NCBI GenBank assembly: GCA_006844605.1
Contig: SPJN01000007.1
Coordinates: 1-64,000, forward strand
Direction: 5' to 3'
From: Hyphomicrobiales bacterium
GTDB lineage: Bacteria; Pseudomonadota; Alphaproteobacteria; SPJN01
Length of the DNA: 64,000 nucleotides
Shown: piece by piece, positions 1 through 9,208 of the stretch
Layout: each line of letters starts with the position of its first letter
Numbering within the stretch: position 1 is the first letter of the stretch
The notes under the pieces: model-generated
Told to the model about the DNA's origin: nothing
The model's input: the letters and a program-made list of their open reading frames with translations, nothing else
Database searches by the model: none
Made by a program: the position numbers and the translations under genes

Positions 1-951
1 CTTGTGGGAATGGTCGCAGGTTTTTTGTATCTGACGGACCATGCAGGCCCGGCAACGCAAGACCAAGTCATTTGGGTCAAGCCGGGCAGTAGCCTTGGGT
101 CCATTGCGCGCGATCTTGAACGGGACGGGCTGATCAAATCGGCAGGACTGTTCAAACTTGCCGGACGGGTTGAAGGCGGCCATGTGCGCGCCGGTGAATT
201 TGTTGTACCGGCCCACAGCTCCATCAATGATATTCTGGGCCTGCTTAAAAACGGTGCGGTCTATCAACGGCAGATCACCATTCCCGAAGGGTGGACCAGT
301 CGAGAGATTGTTGCCCGAATTGCGGCGGCTGACTATCTGGTGGGGGCGGTGCCTGACCCAAATACCATCCGTGAAGGCAGCTTAATGCCGGAAACCTATG
401 GCTATGATCGGGGCACAGATCGCGCGGCGCTGATTGCGCGCATGACAGCGGCACAAAGTGCGGCGCTTGATGCGGCATGGGAAACACGCACGCCCCATCC
501 GGGGATAAAGACCAAGCAGGATGTGCTGGTGCTGGCGTCGATTGTGGAAAAAGAAGCGGGCCATGACGCCGAACGGGGCCGTATTGCGCGGGCCTTTTTG
601 AACCGGCTTGAACTTGGCATGAAGCTGGAAGCTGACCCCACCGTTATTCATGCGGTAGAGCTTAAAACCGGCAAGCCGTTGGAGCGGCCCTTGTCGCGCA
701 AGGATTTGCGTACGCCGTCACCCTACAACACCTATTACAGTGCAGGCCTACCGCCCAGCCCGATCTGCCATCCCGGTCTTGCCTCTATCAAAGCAGTGTT
801 GAACGCGCCACCGGGGGACGATCTGTTTTTTGTGGCGGATGGGACAGGCGGGCATGTATTTGCCAAAACATTGGCCGGTCACAACAAGAATGTGGCCGCT
901 TGGCGGCGGTATCAGCGCGCCCAAAAGCAAAAAACAACTGGGCAGAAATGA
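1..951 (+). CDS. mltG: Endolytic murein transglycosylase MltG (5' partial)
   Basis: MltG is an inner-membrane lytic transglycosylase that cuts nascent glycan strands and so ends peptidoglycan polymerisation. The reading frame is open to the first base of the window and begins inside a hydrophobic stretch (VGMVAGFLYL), so the cytoplasmic start and part of the single membrane anchor lie outside the window. The periplasmic part is complete: a LysM-like region (WVKPGSSLGSIARDL), the catalytic glutamate motif IVEKEAG around residue 182 of the visible protein, and the conserved SPYNTYYSAGLPPSPI segment near the C terminus. A GTG at position 4 could be read as a start but would leave only a stub of anchor, so I treat the gene as truncated by the window edge. 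yicC and gmk follow on the same strand. Confidence 0.93.
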   Translation, partial: LVGMVAGFLYLTDHAGPATQDQVIWVKPGSSLGSIARDLERDGLIKSAGLFKLAGRVEGGHVRAGEFVVPAHSSINDILGLLKNGAVYQRQITIPEGWTSREIVARIAAADYLVGAVPDPNTIREGSLMPETYGYDRGTDRAALIARMTAAQSAALDAAWETRTPHPGIKTKQDVLVLASIVEKEAGHDAERGRIARAFLNRLELGMKLEADPTVIHAVELKTGKPLERPLSRKDLRTPSPYNTYYSAGLPPSPICHPGLASIKAVLNAPPGDDLFFVADGTGGHVFAKTLAGHNKNVAAWRRYQRAQKQKTTGQK

Positions 952-1047
952 TGGCCGCTGGCAAGTAAAGTTGATTTGTATGCACGGCTTTATTGCTGGA
1001 ATCGGGTCTGCCGCCTATAGTCGCCCTAACATATTGCGGAGGATGAC

Positions 1048-1920
1048 ATGCAAAGCATGACGGGCTTTGCCCGCTGTGACGGGGCAGACAGTTTTGCCCA
1101 TTGGGTGATGGAAGCCAAAAGCGTCAATGCCAAGGGGTTGGACGTTCGTGTCCGCGCGCCATATGGCTATGACGGGGTAGAGCTTGCCTTACGCAAAACC
1201 GCGAAAAAAACACTCACTCGCGGCACTGTGCAGGTGTCCATCAATTTGAAGTCGATTGATCAGGCGGGCGAGGCGCGGATCAATCATGATGTGCTGAACG
1301 GCTATCTTGCTGCCTATAAGGGGTTCGAGGATCAGGCCGCCAAGCCCAGCTTTGATGGGTTGTTGCGATTGCCCGGTGTGTTGCAATCGGGCGAGGATGA
1401 GGCCGATGACATCATCACGGCGCGCATCGCCAGCATGGAACGTGATGCAGCAGCCCTGATTGCTGCGCTGCATAAGGCGCGGGACGAGGAGGGCGCGGCC
1501 CTTGCCGTAATCTTGACAGGGCAATTGTCTGACGTGACCGGATTGGTGAACAAGGCACGTGCCTTTGTCAGCGATACGCCTGATATTCTGAAGGCCAGAT
1601 TGGAACGTGGCTTGGAGGCTATTGGTGCCCGCGCCGGAGAGTTTGACGAGGGCCGCCTTCATCAGGAAGTTGCGATGTTGATCGTCAAGGCTGACGTGAC
1701 GGAGGAACTGGACCGATTGGATGGCCACATTGCGGCGGCGCAGGAATTGCTGAACAGCGACCAGCCGATCGGGCGCAAATTTGATTTTTTGATGCAGGAA
1801 TTTAATCGCGAGGCGAACACATTGTGTTCAAAGGCCGTGGATCAGAAACTGACCGCTATTGGCCTTGACCTCAAAACCCTGATCGACCAGATGAAAGAGC
1901 AAATCCAGAATGTCGAATAG
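1048..1920 (+). CDS. yicC: YicC family endoribonuclease
   Basis: This 290-residue protein has the YicC layout: an N-terminal YicC-like domain opening with the invariant MxSMTGFAR motif (here MQSMTGFARCDG) and a C-terminal DUF1732 domain with the conserved E(V)AMLIVKADVTEELDRL and IGRKFDFLMQEFNREANTLCSK segments. E. coli YicC is an RNase that takes part in small-RNA turnover; that role is transferred from the family. The start is an ATG 5 bases after a GGAGG (1038-1042). The last 11 bases overlap gmk, which suggests translational coupling. The yicC-gmk pairing is common in alphaproteobacteria. Confidence 0.93.
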   Translation: MQSMTGFARCDGADSFAHWVMEAKSVNAKGLDVRVRAPYGYDGVELALRKTAKKTLTRGTVQVSINLKSIDQAGEARINHDVLNGYLAAYKGFEDQAAKPSFDGLLRLPGVLQSGEDEADDIITARIASMERDAAALIAALHKARDEEGAALAVILTGQLSDVTGLVNKARAFVSDTPDILKARLERGLEAIGARAGEFDEGRLHQEVAMLIVKADVTEELDRLDGHIAAAQELLNSDQPIGRKFDFLMQEFNREANTLCSKAVDQKLTAIGLDLKTLIDQMKEQIQNVE

Positions 1921-2551
1921 GAAACAATTTTCTCGTCGCGGGTTGATGTTCGTCATCTCATCCCCCTCAGGTGCTGGGAAAACAGCATTAAGCCGTCGTC
2001 TGTTGGAGGATGAGCCGGACCTGACCTTGTCAGTGTCTGTCACAACGCGTGCGCCGCGCCCGGGTGAACAGAACGGGGTGGATTATCACTTTGTCAGCAC
2101 CGAAGACTTTTCCATCATGAAGAATAAGCAAGAGCTGTTGGAAAGCGCGAAGGTTTTTGAAAATTATTACGGCACCCCAAAGGCTGAGGTTGAGCAGGCA
2201 TTGGAAGCGGGCCGTGACGTGCTGTTTGATATTGACTGGCAGGGCGCGCAGCAATTGGCGCAGAAAATGCGCGATGATCTGGTGAAGGTGTTTATCCTGC
2301 CCCCGTCAACACAGGAACTTGAGCAACGCCTGACCAAACGGGCGCAGGACCCGCCCGAAGTTGTCGCCGGGCGCATGGCCAAGGCGGGGACAGAGATTAG
2401 CCATTGGGCTGAGTATGATTATGTCATTATCAATGACGAATTTGAGGCCGCCTATCAGGAAATCAGGGCCATTCTTCATGCCGAACGGTTAAAGCGTGAA
2501 CGGCGTGAAGGGTTGCTGGATTTTGTGGACGGACTGCTTGCCGGGCTTTAA
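1910..2551 (+). CDS. gmk: Guanylate kinase
   Basis: Guanylate kinase transfers phosphate from ATP to GMP to give GDP in the cytoplasm. The 213-residue sequence has the P-loop SSPSGAGKT at about residues 17-25, the GMP-binding segment SVSVTTRAPRPGEQNGVDYHF, and the lid/LID-following region VFILPPSTQELEQRL typical of bacterial Gmk. Length fits the family (about 205-220). The ATG overlaps the yicC 3' end by 11 bases, so the two are probably co-translated. Nothing unusual is seen. Confidence 0.96.
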   Translation: MSNRKQFSRRGLMFVISSPSGAGKTALSRRLLEDEPDLTLSVSVTTRAPRPGEQNGVDYHFVSTEDFSIMKNKQELLESAKVFENYYGTPKAEVEQALEAGRDVLFDIDWQGAQQLAQKMRDDLVKVFILPPSTQELEQRLTKRAQDPPEVVAGRMAKAGTEISHWAEYDYVIINDEFEAAYQEIRAILHAERLKRERREGLLDFVDGLLAGL

Positions 2552-2611
2552 TATTTTCGCAACCATAACAACAATCCAATCAATATCTAATGCAATCAAA
2601 TGGGGGCTTTT

Positions 2612-3583
2612 ATGCCAAGTGCAGAACACGAACAAATCCAAGACATGATGCGTAACCTGATGGGGCAAGGGATGGCCAGTGCGTCCAGCCCGGCTGATGA
2701 GCCGAACCCTGATGGGCAAATCATGATCCGCAACATGTTTGAATCCACAGCGCAGCCTGTGTCTGCGTTTCCGAATGTGACAATCACCGAAGTTGATGCC
2801 GATGGCGTATCTGCCGAATGGGTCGTGCCGAAGTCAGGCAATGCCGATACGGGCCGCCGGTTGCTGTATATTCATGGTGGGGCATTCTTCATGGGCTCCC
2901 CCCGCACGCATCGGCCCATCACGACACACTTGGCGGAGGGGATGAACGCCGCTGTTCTTGCCATTGATTACCGCATGATCCCTGACAATGTTCGTCAGGA
3001 TGGAATTGATGATTGTGAAACGGCGTGGCGTTGGATGGCTGAAAATGGTCCCGAAGGGCCGTCAACTGCCCGCAGGATGATGGTGGCGGGCGATTCCGCC
3101 GGTGGTAATCTGACCCTGTCCTTGTTGCTGGCGCTAAAGCAAGACGGTGAACGGCAGGCTGATGCTGCAACGGCCATTGCGCCGCTGACCGATGCAACCA
3201 TGCAATCTGAAAGTCTGATTGCCAATGCGCCCACAGACGCGCTGTTGGGTCAGATGATCGGTACCCTTGAGGCGATCCCGGTTGAAGAACGTGGCGCGGT
3301 ACAGGCAGAAACATGGGGCATTCCCGCTGATCATCCGTCAGTGTCACCCATTCATGGTGATTTGGATAATCTGCCGCCAATTCTTGTTCATGCCAGCACG
3401 ACAGAGTGCCTGTTTGACGATGCCCGCCGCTTCACTGAAAAGGCGCAGGCCGCCGGAACGGACGTGACCTTGCAGACCCGTGATGGGTTGATGCATGTGT
3501 GGCACAATTTTGCGCCGAATGTCCCGGAGTCTGTTGATGCATTGGCTGAAATTTCAGCATTCTTCAACGACAAGGCTGGTTGA
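2612..3583 (+). CDS. Alpha/beta hydrolase, hormone-sensitive-lipase family esterase
   Basis: A 323-residue carboxylic-ester hydrolase of the HSL (family IV) group. It has the oxyanion-hole motif HGGAFFMGS, the nucleophile elbow GDSAGGN, a likely catalytic aspartate in TECLFDDARRF and the catalytic histidine in GLMHVWHNF. The physiological substrate cannot be read from sequence; such enzymes usually act on short acyl esters. I prefer the ATG at 2612 because a run of five G lies 5 bases upstream (2602-2606); an in-frame ATG at 2600 would itself contain part of that run. No signal peptide is seen, so it is probably cytoplasmic. It stands alone between gmk and the convergent rsmA. Confidence 0.88.
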   Translation: MPSAEHEQIQDMMRNLMGQGMASASSPADEPNPDGQIMIRNMFESTAQPVSAFPNVTITEVDADGVSAEWVVPKSGNADTGRRLLYIHGGAFFMGSPRTHRPITTHLAEGMNAAVLAIDYRMIPDNVRQDGIDDCETAWRWMAENGPEGPSTARRMMVAGDSAGGNLTLSLLLALKQDGERQADAATAIAPLTDATMQSESLIANAPTDALLGQMIGTLEAIPVEERGAVQAETWGIPADHPSVSPIHGDLDNLPPILVHASTTECLFDDARRFTEKAQAAGTDVTLQTRDGLMHVWHNFAPNVPESVDALAEISAFFNDKAG

Positions 3584-3600
3584 GGCCAAGCTGTGACCGC

Positions 3601-4461
3601 TTAACTTAGGTCTTTGGCTGCACGGGCAAGGGCGCAGAATTGCTCAATAGACAGGGTTTCTGCGCGGGCCGTGGGGTCAATCCCAGCACTATCCAATAGA
3701 CGGGCGGGGTCAATCCCCGCCTGTTCTGTATAGGTCTTCAGGCTTTGTCGCAGCATCTTGCGCCGTTGCCCAAAGGCGGCGGCAACAATAGCCTCAAGCT
3801 CAACCATAGGCGCCGGGGCCAGTGGTTCAGGGCGCGGGTTGAAGCGCACTACGGCGCTTGAAACCTTTGGCGGGGGCGAGAATGCTTCAGGCGGTAAATC
3901 AATGATGATTTCAGGTTGGCATAACCATTGCGCCAGAATTGATAGACGGCCATAGGTCTTGCTGCCCGGCTGAGCGGTGATGCGCTGCGCAACTTCGCGC
4001 TGAAACATCAGGATCATGTCACGAATGGGCGCGCCATCATGCAGTTGTGCCAACCAGCGGAACAACAGCACCGTCGCCACATTATAAGGCAGGTTCGACA
4101 CGATCAGCAGCGGCGTGTCTTGATCTGCGACCAGCCCCACCTCGTCAAATGTCAGGGCGTCCCCCTCAACCAATGTCAGCCGATCCCGGTGGGCGGGCTG
4201 TAGATAGGCTGTCAGTGCCTTGATGGCGCGGCGGTCAGGATCAATTGCAGTGACATGCTGGGCCCGCTCAAACAACAGCGCACGGGTCAGGCCACCGGGG
4301 CCGGGGCCAACCTCGTAAATATGGGCGTTGTCCAATGGGGCCGCCATGCGGGCGATTTTGTCAGTAAGGTTAAGGTCGAGCAGAAAGTTCTGCCCAAGGC
4401 TTTTTCTGGCGCGCAAATCATATTGATCAATGATCTCGCGGAGGGGCGGTAATCCATCCAT
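3601..4461 (-). CDS. rsmA: 16S rRNA dimethyladenosine transferase RsmA (KsgA)
   Basis: RsmA dimethylates two adjacent adenosines near the 3' end of 16S rRNA during late 30S assembly. The 286-residue protein shows KSLGQNFL near the N terminus, the SAM-binding motif EVGPGPGGLT at about residues 50-59, and the catalytic motif NLPYNVAT at about 123-130. I choose the ATG whose A is also the last base of the pdxA stop (TGATG); a TTG three bases upstream is possible. It is the last gene of the lptF-lptG-lptD-surA-pdxA-rsmA run. E. coli has the order lptD-surA-pdxA-rsmA, so the core linkage is ancient. Confidence 0.96.
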   Translation of the reverse strand: MDGLPPLREIIDQYDLRARKSLGQNFLLDLNLTDKIARMAAPLDNAHIYEVGPGPGGLTRALLFERAQHVTAIDPDRRAIKALTAYLQPAHRDRLTLVEGDALTFDEVGLVADQDTPLLIVSNLPYNVATVLLFRWLAQLHDGAPIRDMILMFQREVAQRITAQPGSKTYGRLSILAQWLCQPEIIIDLPPEAFSPPPKVSSAVVRFNPRPEPLAPAPMVELEAIVAAAFGQRRKMLRQSLKTYTEQAGIDPARLLDSAGIDPTARAETLSIEQFCALARAAKDLS

Positions 4462-5465
4462 CAATCCATTGTCCCTGTTATACGCGCGGCAGCAATTTGT
4501 GATGCCATGCGTATGGCGCTGATCAGGCTGCGCGGGTCGGCAATGCCTTGCCCTGCAATATCATAGGCAGTGCCATGATCGGGTGATGTGCGGATGATCG
4601 GCAGGCCCAAGGTGATATTGACACCCTCATGAAAGTTAAGCGTCTTAAGTGGGATTAATGCCTGATCATGATAATGGCACAGCACCGCATCGTAATCTTG
4701 GCGCGCCGTTTCGTGGAACAATGTGTCTGCCGGTGCCGGCCCATCAACCAAGAAGCCCTTGTGCTGTAAGGCAGCAATGGCAGGTTCAATGATGTCGGTT
4801 TCCTCTGTACCGATGCTGCCGCGTTCCCCTGCATGGGGGTTAAGGCCCGCAATGGCAAGACGCGGCTGGTCTATGCCGAAGTCCTGTATCAGGGCGGCGA
4901 TCACACGCTCCGCCAAGGTGACTAACCCGTCGGGGCCTAGCTTGGCCAACGCGGTAGGGACATCCTTTAACGGGATGTGAATGGTACTTAACACCGTGCG
5001 CAGTCCGGGAATGGCCAGCATCATCAGCGGCGCTTCATCGGTTTCACATAGGAAGCCCAAAAATTCAGTGTGGCCGGGATGGATGAAGCCATCCTCGTAT
5101 AATTTGTGCTTATTGATGGGCAGCGTGACCAACCCTGACAGGGCACCTGACAGGGCAAGGCCTGTGCCCAATTCAATGGCACCTATGGTTTGCGCCGCCT
5201 CGTTTGATCCGGCTACGGGCAGGACGGGCAGGGCCTGCCCAAAACGGTCTGCTGCTTGGGCAACATCATCAATGATCGCAAGTGGAACAGTTAGGGACAG
5301 TTGTTCTGCCTGTCCTGCGACAATCTTCGGATCGGCAATCAGGACAAAGGGGGGTAAATTTTCATCATCACGTGCCAGCCAGCATTTCAACGCAAGCTCA
5401 ACCCCCACGCCTGCCGGGTCACCCATTGTGATGCCAAGCGGTGCGGAGGAGGATGAGGAAGCCAT
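4461..5465 (-). CDS. pdxA: 4-hydroxythreonine-4-phosphate dehydrogenase PdxA
   Basis: PdxA oxidises 4-phosphohydroxy-L-threonine with NAD in the DXP-dependent pyridoxal 5'-phosphate route. The 334-residue protein has ITMGDPAGVG at the N terminus and the three metal-ligand regions: HPGHTEFL, the CHYHDQALIP segment, and RTSPDHGTAYDIAG near the C terminus; GLNPHAGE is the other hallmark. The short serine run at the N terminus (MASSSSSAP) looks like a variable tail. Its stop codon overlaps the rsmA start by one base and surA ends 26 bases upstream, consistent with one transcript. Confidence 0.96.
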   Translation of the reverse strand: MASSSSSAPLGITMGDPAGVGVELALKCWLARDDENLPPFVLIADPKIVAGQAEQLSLTVPLAIIDDVAQAADRFGQALPVLPVAGSNEAAQTIGAIELGTGLALSGALSGLVTLPINKHKLYEDGFIHPGHTEFLGFLCETDEAPLMMLAIPGLRTVLSTIHIPLKDVPTALAKLGPDGLVTLAERVIAALIQDFGIDQPRLAIAGLNPHAGERGSIGTEETDIIEPAIAALQHKGFLVDGPAPADTLFHETARQDYDAVLCHYHDQALIPLKTLNFHEGVNITLGLPIIRTSPDHGTAYDIAGQGIADPRSLISAIRMASQIAAARITGTMD

Positions 5466-5491
5466 TTGAATGCTGCTATTTCGTGCGGGGT

Positions 5492-6862
5492 CTAGCGATA
5501 TTCAATCGTCGCGTCACGCCGCAGGTCACGGATATAGCCGCGTGCCATTGTGGCAACCTGTTGGCCCATCAGACGATTTTCAATATTCCGGCGTGACGGC
5601 ATCCGTGCCTCATTCGCAACCTTGCTGCACACCATTAAAAAGCGAACGTCCTTGTCGGTGGCTTCGACAGGTGTTTTGTGCCCGGCTTCAACCCCGGCCA
5701 GAATTGCCTTCAATTCTTCGGTCAGGTCGCCAAAGACCACATCGCCGAAATCAAGACTGGTGACAGTGGGGTCAGCCGCAACGGCCTGATCAAGGGCATT
5801 ACAGTCGGTTGATTTGCGGCGCACGACTTTCAGCGCAGCTTCTGCGGCCGTGCCATCATCCCCTTCGGCAAAGCGGGCCATGGCCTGTTTCAGGACAAGC
5901 TGGTCGCGATTGGGGTCGCCCTTGCCCAATGTGCGTGTTTCGATCATCAACAGGATGACATAGCCGCCCACAGTGCGAAGCGGCGGAGACAGTTGCCCCG
6001 GTGCCATGAGCGAGAAGACGTTTTCAAGCGACGGATCAAGCTGACCGGACTGAATCCAGCCCAAATCACCACCAGATGCCGCTGACGAGCTTTGCGAAAA
6101 TTGACGTGCGACGGCTTGGAACTTCGCGCCATTATTCAGATCAGACACGATACGTTCGGCAGTGCGGCGGACAGCTTCGGATTCGTTGGAATCATCAATC
6201 GCAAGGAAGATTTCAGCCAGACGATATTCAGGCTTGCCGCGGTTTGCTTCAAGACGGCGTAACACATCGTCAATCTCTTCGTCTGAAATCACAACACGTG
6301 ACATGAACCGACCACGGATCAGACGGTCCCATACCAGCTCTGCATAGATTTGATTAAGGTACGCCCGCCAGTTGACGCCCGCCCGTTCCAGGACATTGCG
6401 AAACTCGTCAATCGACGCATTGTTTTGCTGCGCGATATAGCTGACCGTTTCTTCCAGTTCGGTGTCAGAGGCGACGATTTCATATTCTGCCGCTTCCTGA
6501 ACCTGCAATTTTTCATCGATCAGGTTTTGCAGCAATTCCTTGCGCAGTTGGGGCAGGGATTCGGGGGTGGGCCTGACGCCCGTTGACACCATGACCAGAC
6601 GTAGACGCTGCGACAGATCATATTCGGAAATGATCTCGTCATTGACGATGGACGCGATTTTTTGGGTGCCTTCCTTGTCCGGTGTTGTTGCACCTTCCTG
6701 TGTGCTGCCCACAGTAGGTAGCAACAATATTGGCAGCAGCAGGGCGACAAGTGTGAACACGCCGATAAACAGGCGTGCGGGGCTATATGCGGTTAAACGG
6801 TCCAATGTGCGGTCCAGTATCACGATAGTACTCAAAACTCTAATTGTTGCAGCGGAAAGCAT
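5492..6862 (-). CDS. surA: Periplasmic chaperone / peptidyl-prolyl isomerase SurA
   Basis: SurA escorts outer-membrane proteins, including LptD, through the periplasm. The 456-residue protein has a hydrophobic signal or anchor segment (IGVFTLVALLLPILLLP) at about residues 32-48, a SurA N-terminal domain starting at IASIVNDEIISEYDLSQR, and one clear parvulin domain (about residues 210-315) containing GGDLGWIQ and a VGGYVILL strand. E. coli SurA has two parvulin domains; only one is obvious here, as is usual in alphaproteobacteria. The n-region before the hydrophobic segment is long (about 30 residues), so the true start could be internal, but no better ATG is present. Location upstream of pdxA and downstream of lptD matches its role in LptD assembly. 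Confidence 0.9.
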   Translation of the reverse strand: MLSAATIRVLSTIVILDRTLDRLTAYSPARLFIGVFTLVALLLPILLLPTVGSTQEGATTPDKEGTQKIASIVNDEIISEYDLSQRLRLVMVSTGVRPTPESLPQLRKELLQNLIDEKLQVQEAAEYEIVASDTELEETVSYIAQQNNASIDEFRNVLERAGVNWRAYLNQIYAELVWDRLIRGRFMSRVVISDEEIDDVLRRLEANRGKPEYRLAEIFLAIDDSNESEAVRRTAERIVSDLNNGAKFQAVARQFSQSSSAASGGDLGWIQSGQLDPSLENVFSLMAPGQLSPPLRTVGGYVILLMIETRTLGKGDPNRDQLVLKQAMARFAEGDDGTAAEAALKVVRRKSTDCNALDQAVAADPTVTSLDFGDVVFGDLTEELKAILAGVEAGHKTPVEATDKDVRFLMVCSKVANEARMPSRRNIENRLMGQQVATMARGYIRDLRRDATIEYR

Positions 6863-7003
6863 TGTGCATCTTTATGATCTTTGTTTGCGCAATGAATGTG
6901 CCGCCAATATGGCATGTCTGTGGCTGACTTTATGTCAATCCGGTCGGCAAAAAAAGCCTATTCCGTCACACTTCAGTGATAAGCGGCTTTGTGCGTGGTG
7001 CGC

Positions 7004-9208
7004 TTAGTCATTTTCGTTTGATGTAATGCCCGTCAGGCGCATCCGCACGGTGAAGGATGTGGATGGTTTGATATCACGGTCGCGAGCAAATTTCCGGCGC
7101 AGACCCGCTTCGAAGTAAAAACATTCATCTTCATAGATCACGCTGGCTTCACGGCGAATGCCGCCGCCATTGTTGGTTAAGTCTTCGTGGACTGATCCGC
7201 GAATGGACCAAAACCCGTATACAGGCACCCGCATGTCGGCGCGTAGCTCTTCCCGGTCGGCAGCGCCGGCAACGGTTAATGTACGGTCAAGTTGCAGGTA
7301 TGAGATTTGCGCATCTACAAAGTCATAATCAGCGTGCAATGTGACTTCCTGCCGGCGTGCCGAGAATGAGCTGCGATCAAGGCGCACGCGGTGCTGGAAC
7401 GATAGCTTGTCGCCCAAAGCCAAATCCAATTTGCCAACATAGTCTGACGTTGTTTCGCGCAGCCCTGTTGTTGCCGCCAAATAATGCAGACGGCGGGGAC
7501 GGAAGTTCTGTCCGACCATAACGGACATCTGTTTGTCGTCATCCCAATTGGCGGTCCATTGGGCACCAAGGGCAAGGCGCGGCCCGCTTTCCATCAAATC
7601 CAATCCGTTAAAGCGATTGTCATCAAACAGGTTTGAGGCGTCGAACTCAAAACTTTGGGAATCTTCATTAGGCACTTCCTTGCTGGTGCCATCATAGGGG
7701 GCGAGAACGCCCAGGATAATCGGCTCAACAATTTGGGTGAAGTTGCCTTCGGTGCGAATAAACGGCATCCGCCAGTCAAAGGTCAGCATGGGTTCGGCCC
7801 TGCCATAGGGTTCGAACGAGCTGGCATTGACGGGGGCGTTCGGGTCGTCATGAACCAAATAGCCATCAAGACGTAGCTTGGCCGTAACCTGTAGGCGGGA
7901 GCCTAAGGGCAGCACATAGGGGACATGCCAGCCAGCGGTGGCGTGGCCGCGCGCCATGTCGATGCCTTCCTTGCGATAAAGGCCCAGAATGCCGACATCA
8001 CCGAAAAAGCGACCGCCCCAGCCATCAACACCGGATTCCATATGAAAATCGATGGAGGGCAGAATGATGGGGGTTTCGTCTTGGTCGTCAATTTGGCGCA
8101 GGCCCTGAAAGCCCAACGCCTCAACATATAAATGATCAAGCGCGTTCAGGTAGTCGTAGAACAGGCGGGATGTCAGCGTTTCCTGATTGGAAAAGTCAAA
8201 GCGTCTTAAATATGTGTCGTCCGTGGCGCGTTGTGCATCAAACCCAATCCGTTGGGTATCGCCAATTGTCCACGCCCCTTCACCAAAGAAGTGGCCGCGT
8301 GTTTCCTTGCCGCCAATCTCGTTCCCGAAATCATCCCGTTCATCCACATGGGTGACAGACCCATCAAGCCGTAACTGCCCGGTATTGAACCGTTCACGAT
8401 ATTGCAGTTTCAACATGCCAAGTTCTTTGGTGGAAAAGACAGGCGTGATGGTCATATCCCGATGGGGGGCAAGCTCCCAATAAAATGGCACTTCGACCGC
8501 TGCGCCCAGTTCATCGGTGGAACTGAAGCCGGGCAACAAAAACCCTGTGCGTCTGTCGACAGACGGGTCGGCATGACGGAAATAGGGGACCCATAAAAGC
8601 GGCACGCCCATAAAGTCGAAATAGGCATCGCGGTAGATTATGTCCTTGGCATTATTATCATGAATAATGCGCTTGGCGCGAATTTGCCAAAGCGGGTCCG
8701 GGTTTTCTTCGCAAACCTGACAGGTACTGAACGCGGCATTGTACAGGACTGCCCGTTCAATCGATTCGCGTTCGGCCCGGTCAGCAGCCATCCATGCCTC
8801 ATTGGCCAGCTCAATCTTGATGGTCTGGATCAGGCCGCGGGACAGTCTGTCTTCCAGCAAAATACGCTCGGCAGTGATGACATTGTTGTTGGTGTCGGTC
8901 AGGGTAACGGTGCCCACCGCTTCAATCCGGTCAGCGGGGATGTCATAAACCAACTGTTCAGATGTCAGCTGGAAAGGGCCATAGGTCACCACAACATTGC
9001 CATTGGCCCGCACTTTTTGGGCGTCATGATCAAAATCAAAACTGTCGGCCTCAAGGTCAATCGGTAAATCGGGGGCGACCCGCAAATCTGCAGCTGCGAC
9101 GGCCTGATCAACCTGCGCCAAGGCGGGGGCAGAATAAGGCATCAACATAAACATGCCGACCAGGACAAACAGTGATTTTCGCAGGCAGTGACGCAAGGCG
9201 TTACCCAT
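7004..9208 (-). CDS. lptD: LPS-assembly outer-membrane protein LptD
   Basis: LptD is the beta-barrel that inserts lipopolysaccharide into the outer leaflet. This 734-residue protein has a signal peptide ending near PYSAPALAQ, an OstA/LptA-like jellyroll domain (from about residue 45, VRANGNVVVTYGPFQL), and a long C-terminal barrel domain rich in alternating aromatic strands. A CxxC pair (STCQVCEENP, near residue 165) and a single cysteine near the C terminus (DECFYFEAG) may form the inter-domain disulfides known in E. coli LptD. I take the ATG at 9208, which overlaps the lptG stop region by 8 bases; a TTG at 9214 would add two residues. The presence of LptD/F/G shows an LPS-bearing Gram-negative cell. 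Confidence 0.95.
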   Translation of the reverse strand: MGNALRHCLRKSLFVLVGMFMLMPYSAPALAQVDQAVAAADLRVAPDLPIDLEADSFDFDHDAQKVRANGNVVVTYGPFQLTSEQLVYDIPADRIEAVGTVTLTDTNNNVITAERILLEDRLSRGLIQTIKIELANEAWMAADRAERESIERAVLYNAAFSTCQVCEENPDPLWQIRAKRIIHDNNAKDIIYRDAYFDFMGVPLLWVPYFRHADPSVDRRTGFLLPGFSSTDELGAAVEVPFYWELAPHRDMTITPVFSTKELGMLKLQYRERFNTGQLRLDGSVTHVDERDDFGNEIGGKETRGHFFGEGAWTIGDTQRIGFDAQRATDDTYLRRFDFSNQETLTSRLFYDYLNALDHLYVEALGFQGLRQIDDQDETPIILPSIDFHMESGVDGWGGRFFGDVGILGLYRKEGIDMARGHATAGWHVPYVLPLGSRLQVTAKLRLDGYLVHDDPNAPVNASSFEPYGRAEPMLTFDWRMPFIRTEGNFTQIVEPIILGVLAPYDGTSKEVPNEDSQSFEFDASNLFDDNRFNGLDLMESGPRLALGAQWTANWDDDKQMSVMVGQNFRPRRLHYLAATTGLRETTSDYVGKLDLALGDKLSFQHRVRLDRSSFSARRQEVTLHADYDFVDAQISYLQLDRTLTVAGAADREELRADMRVPVYGFWSIRGSVHEDLTNNGGGIRREASVIYEDECFYFEAGLRRKFARDRDIKPSTSFTVRMRLTGITSNEND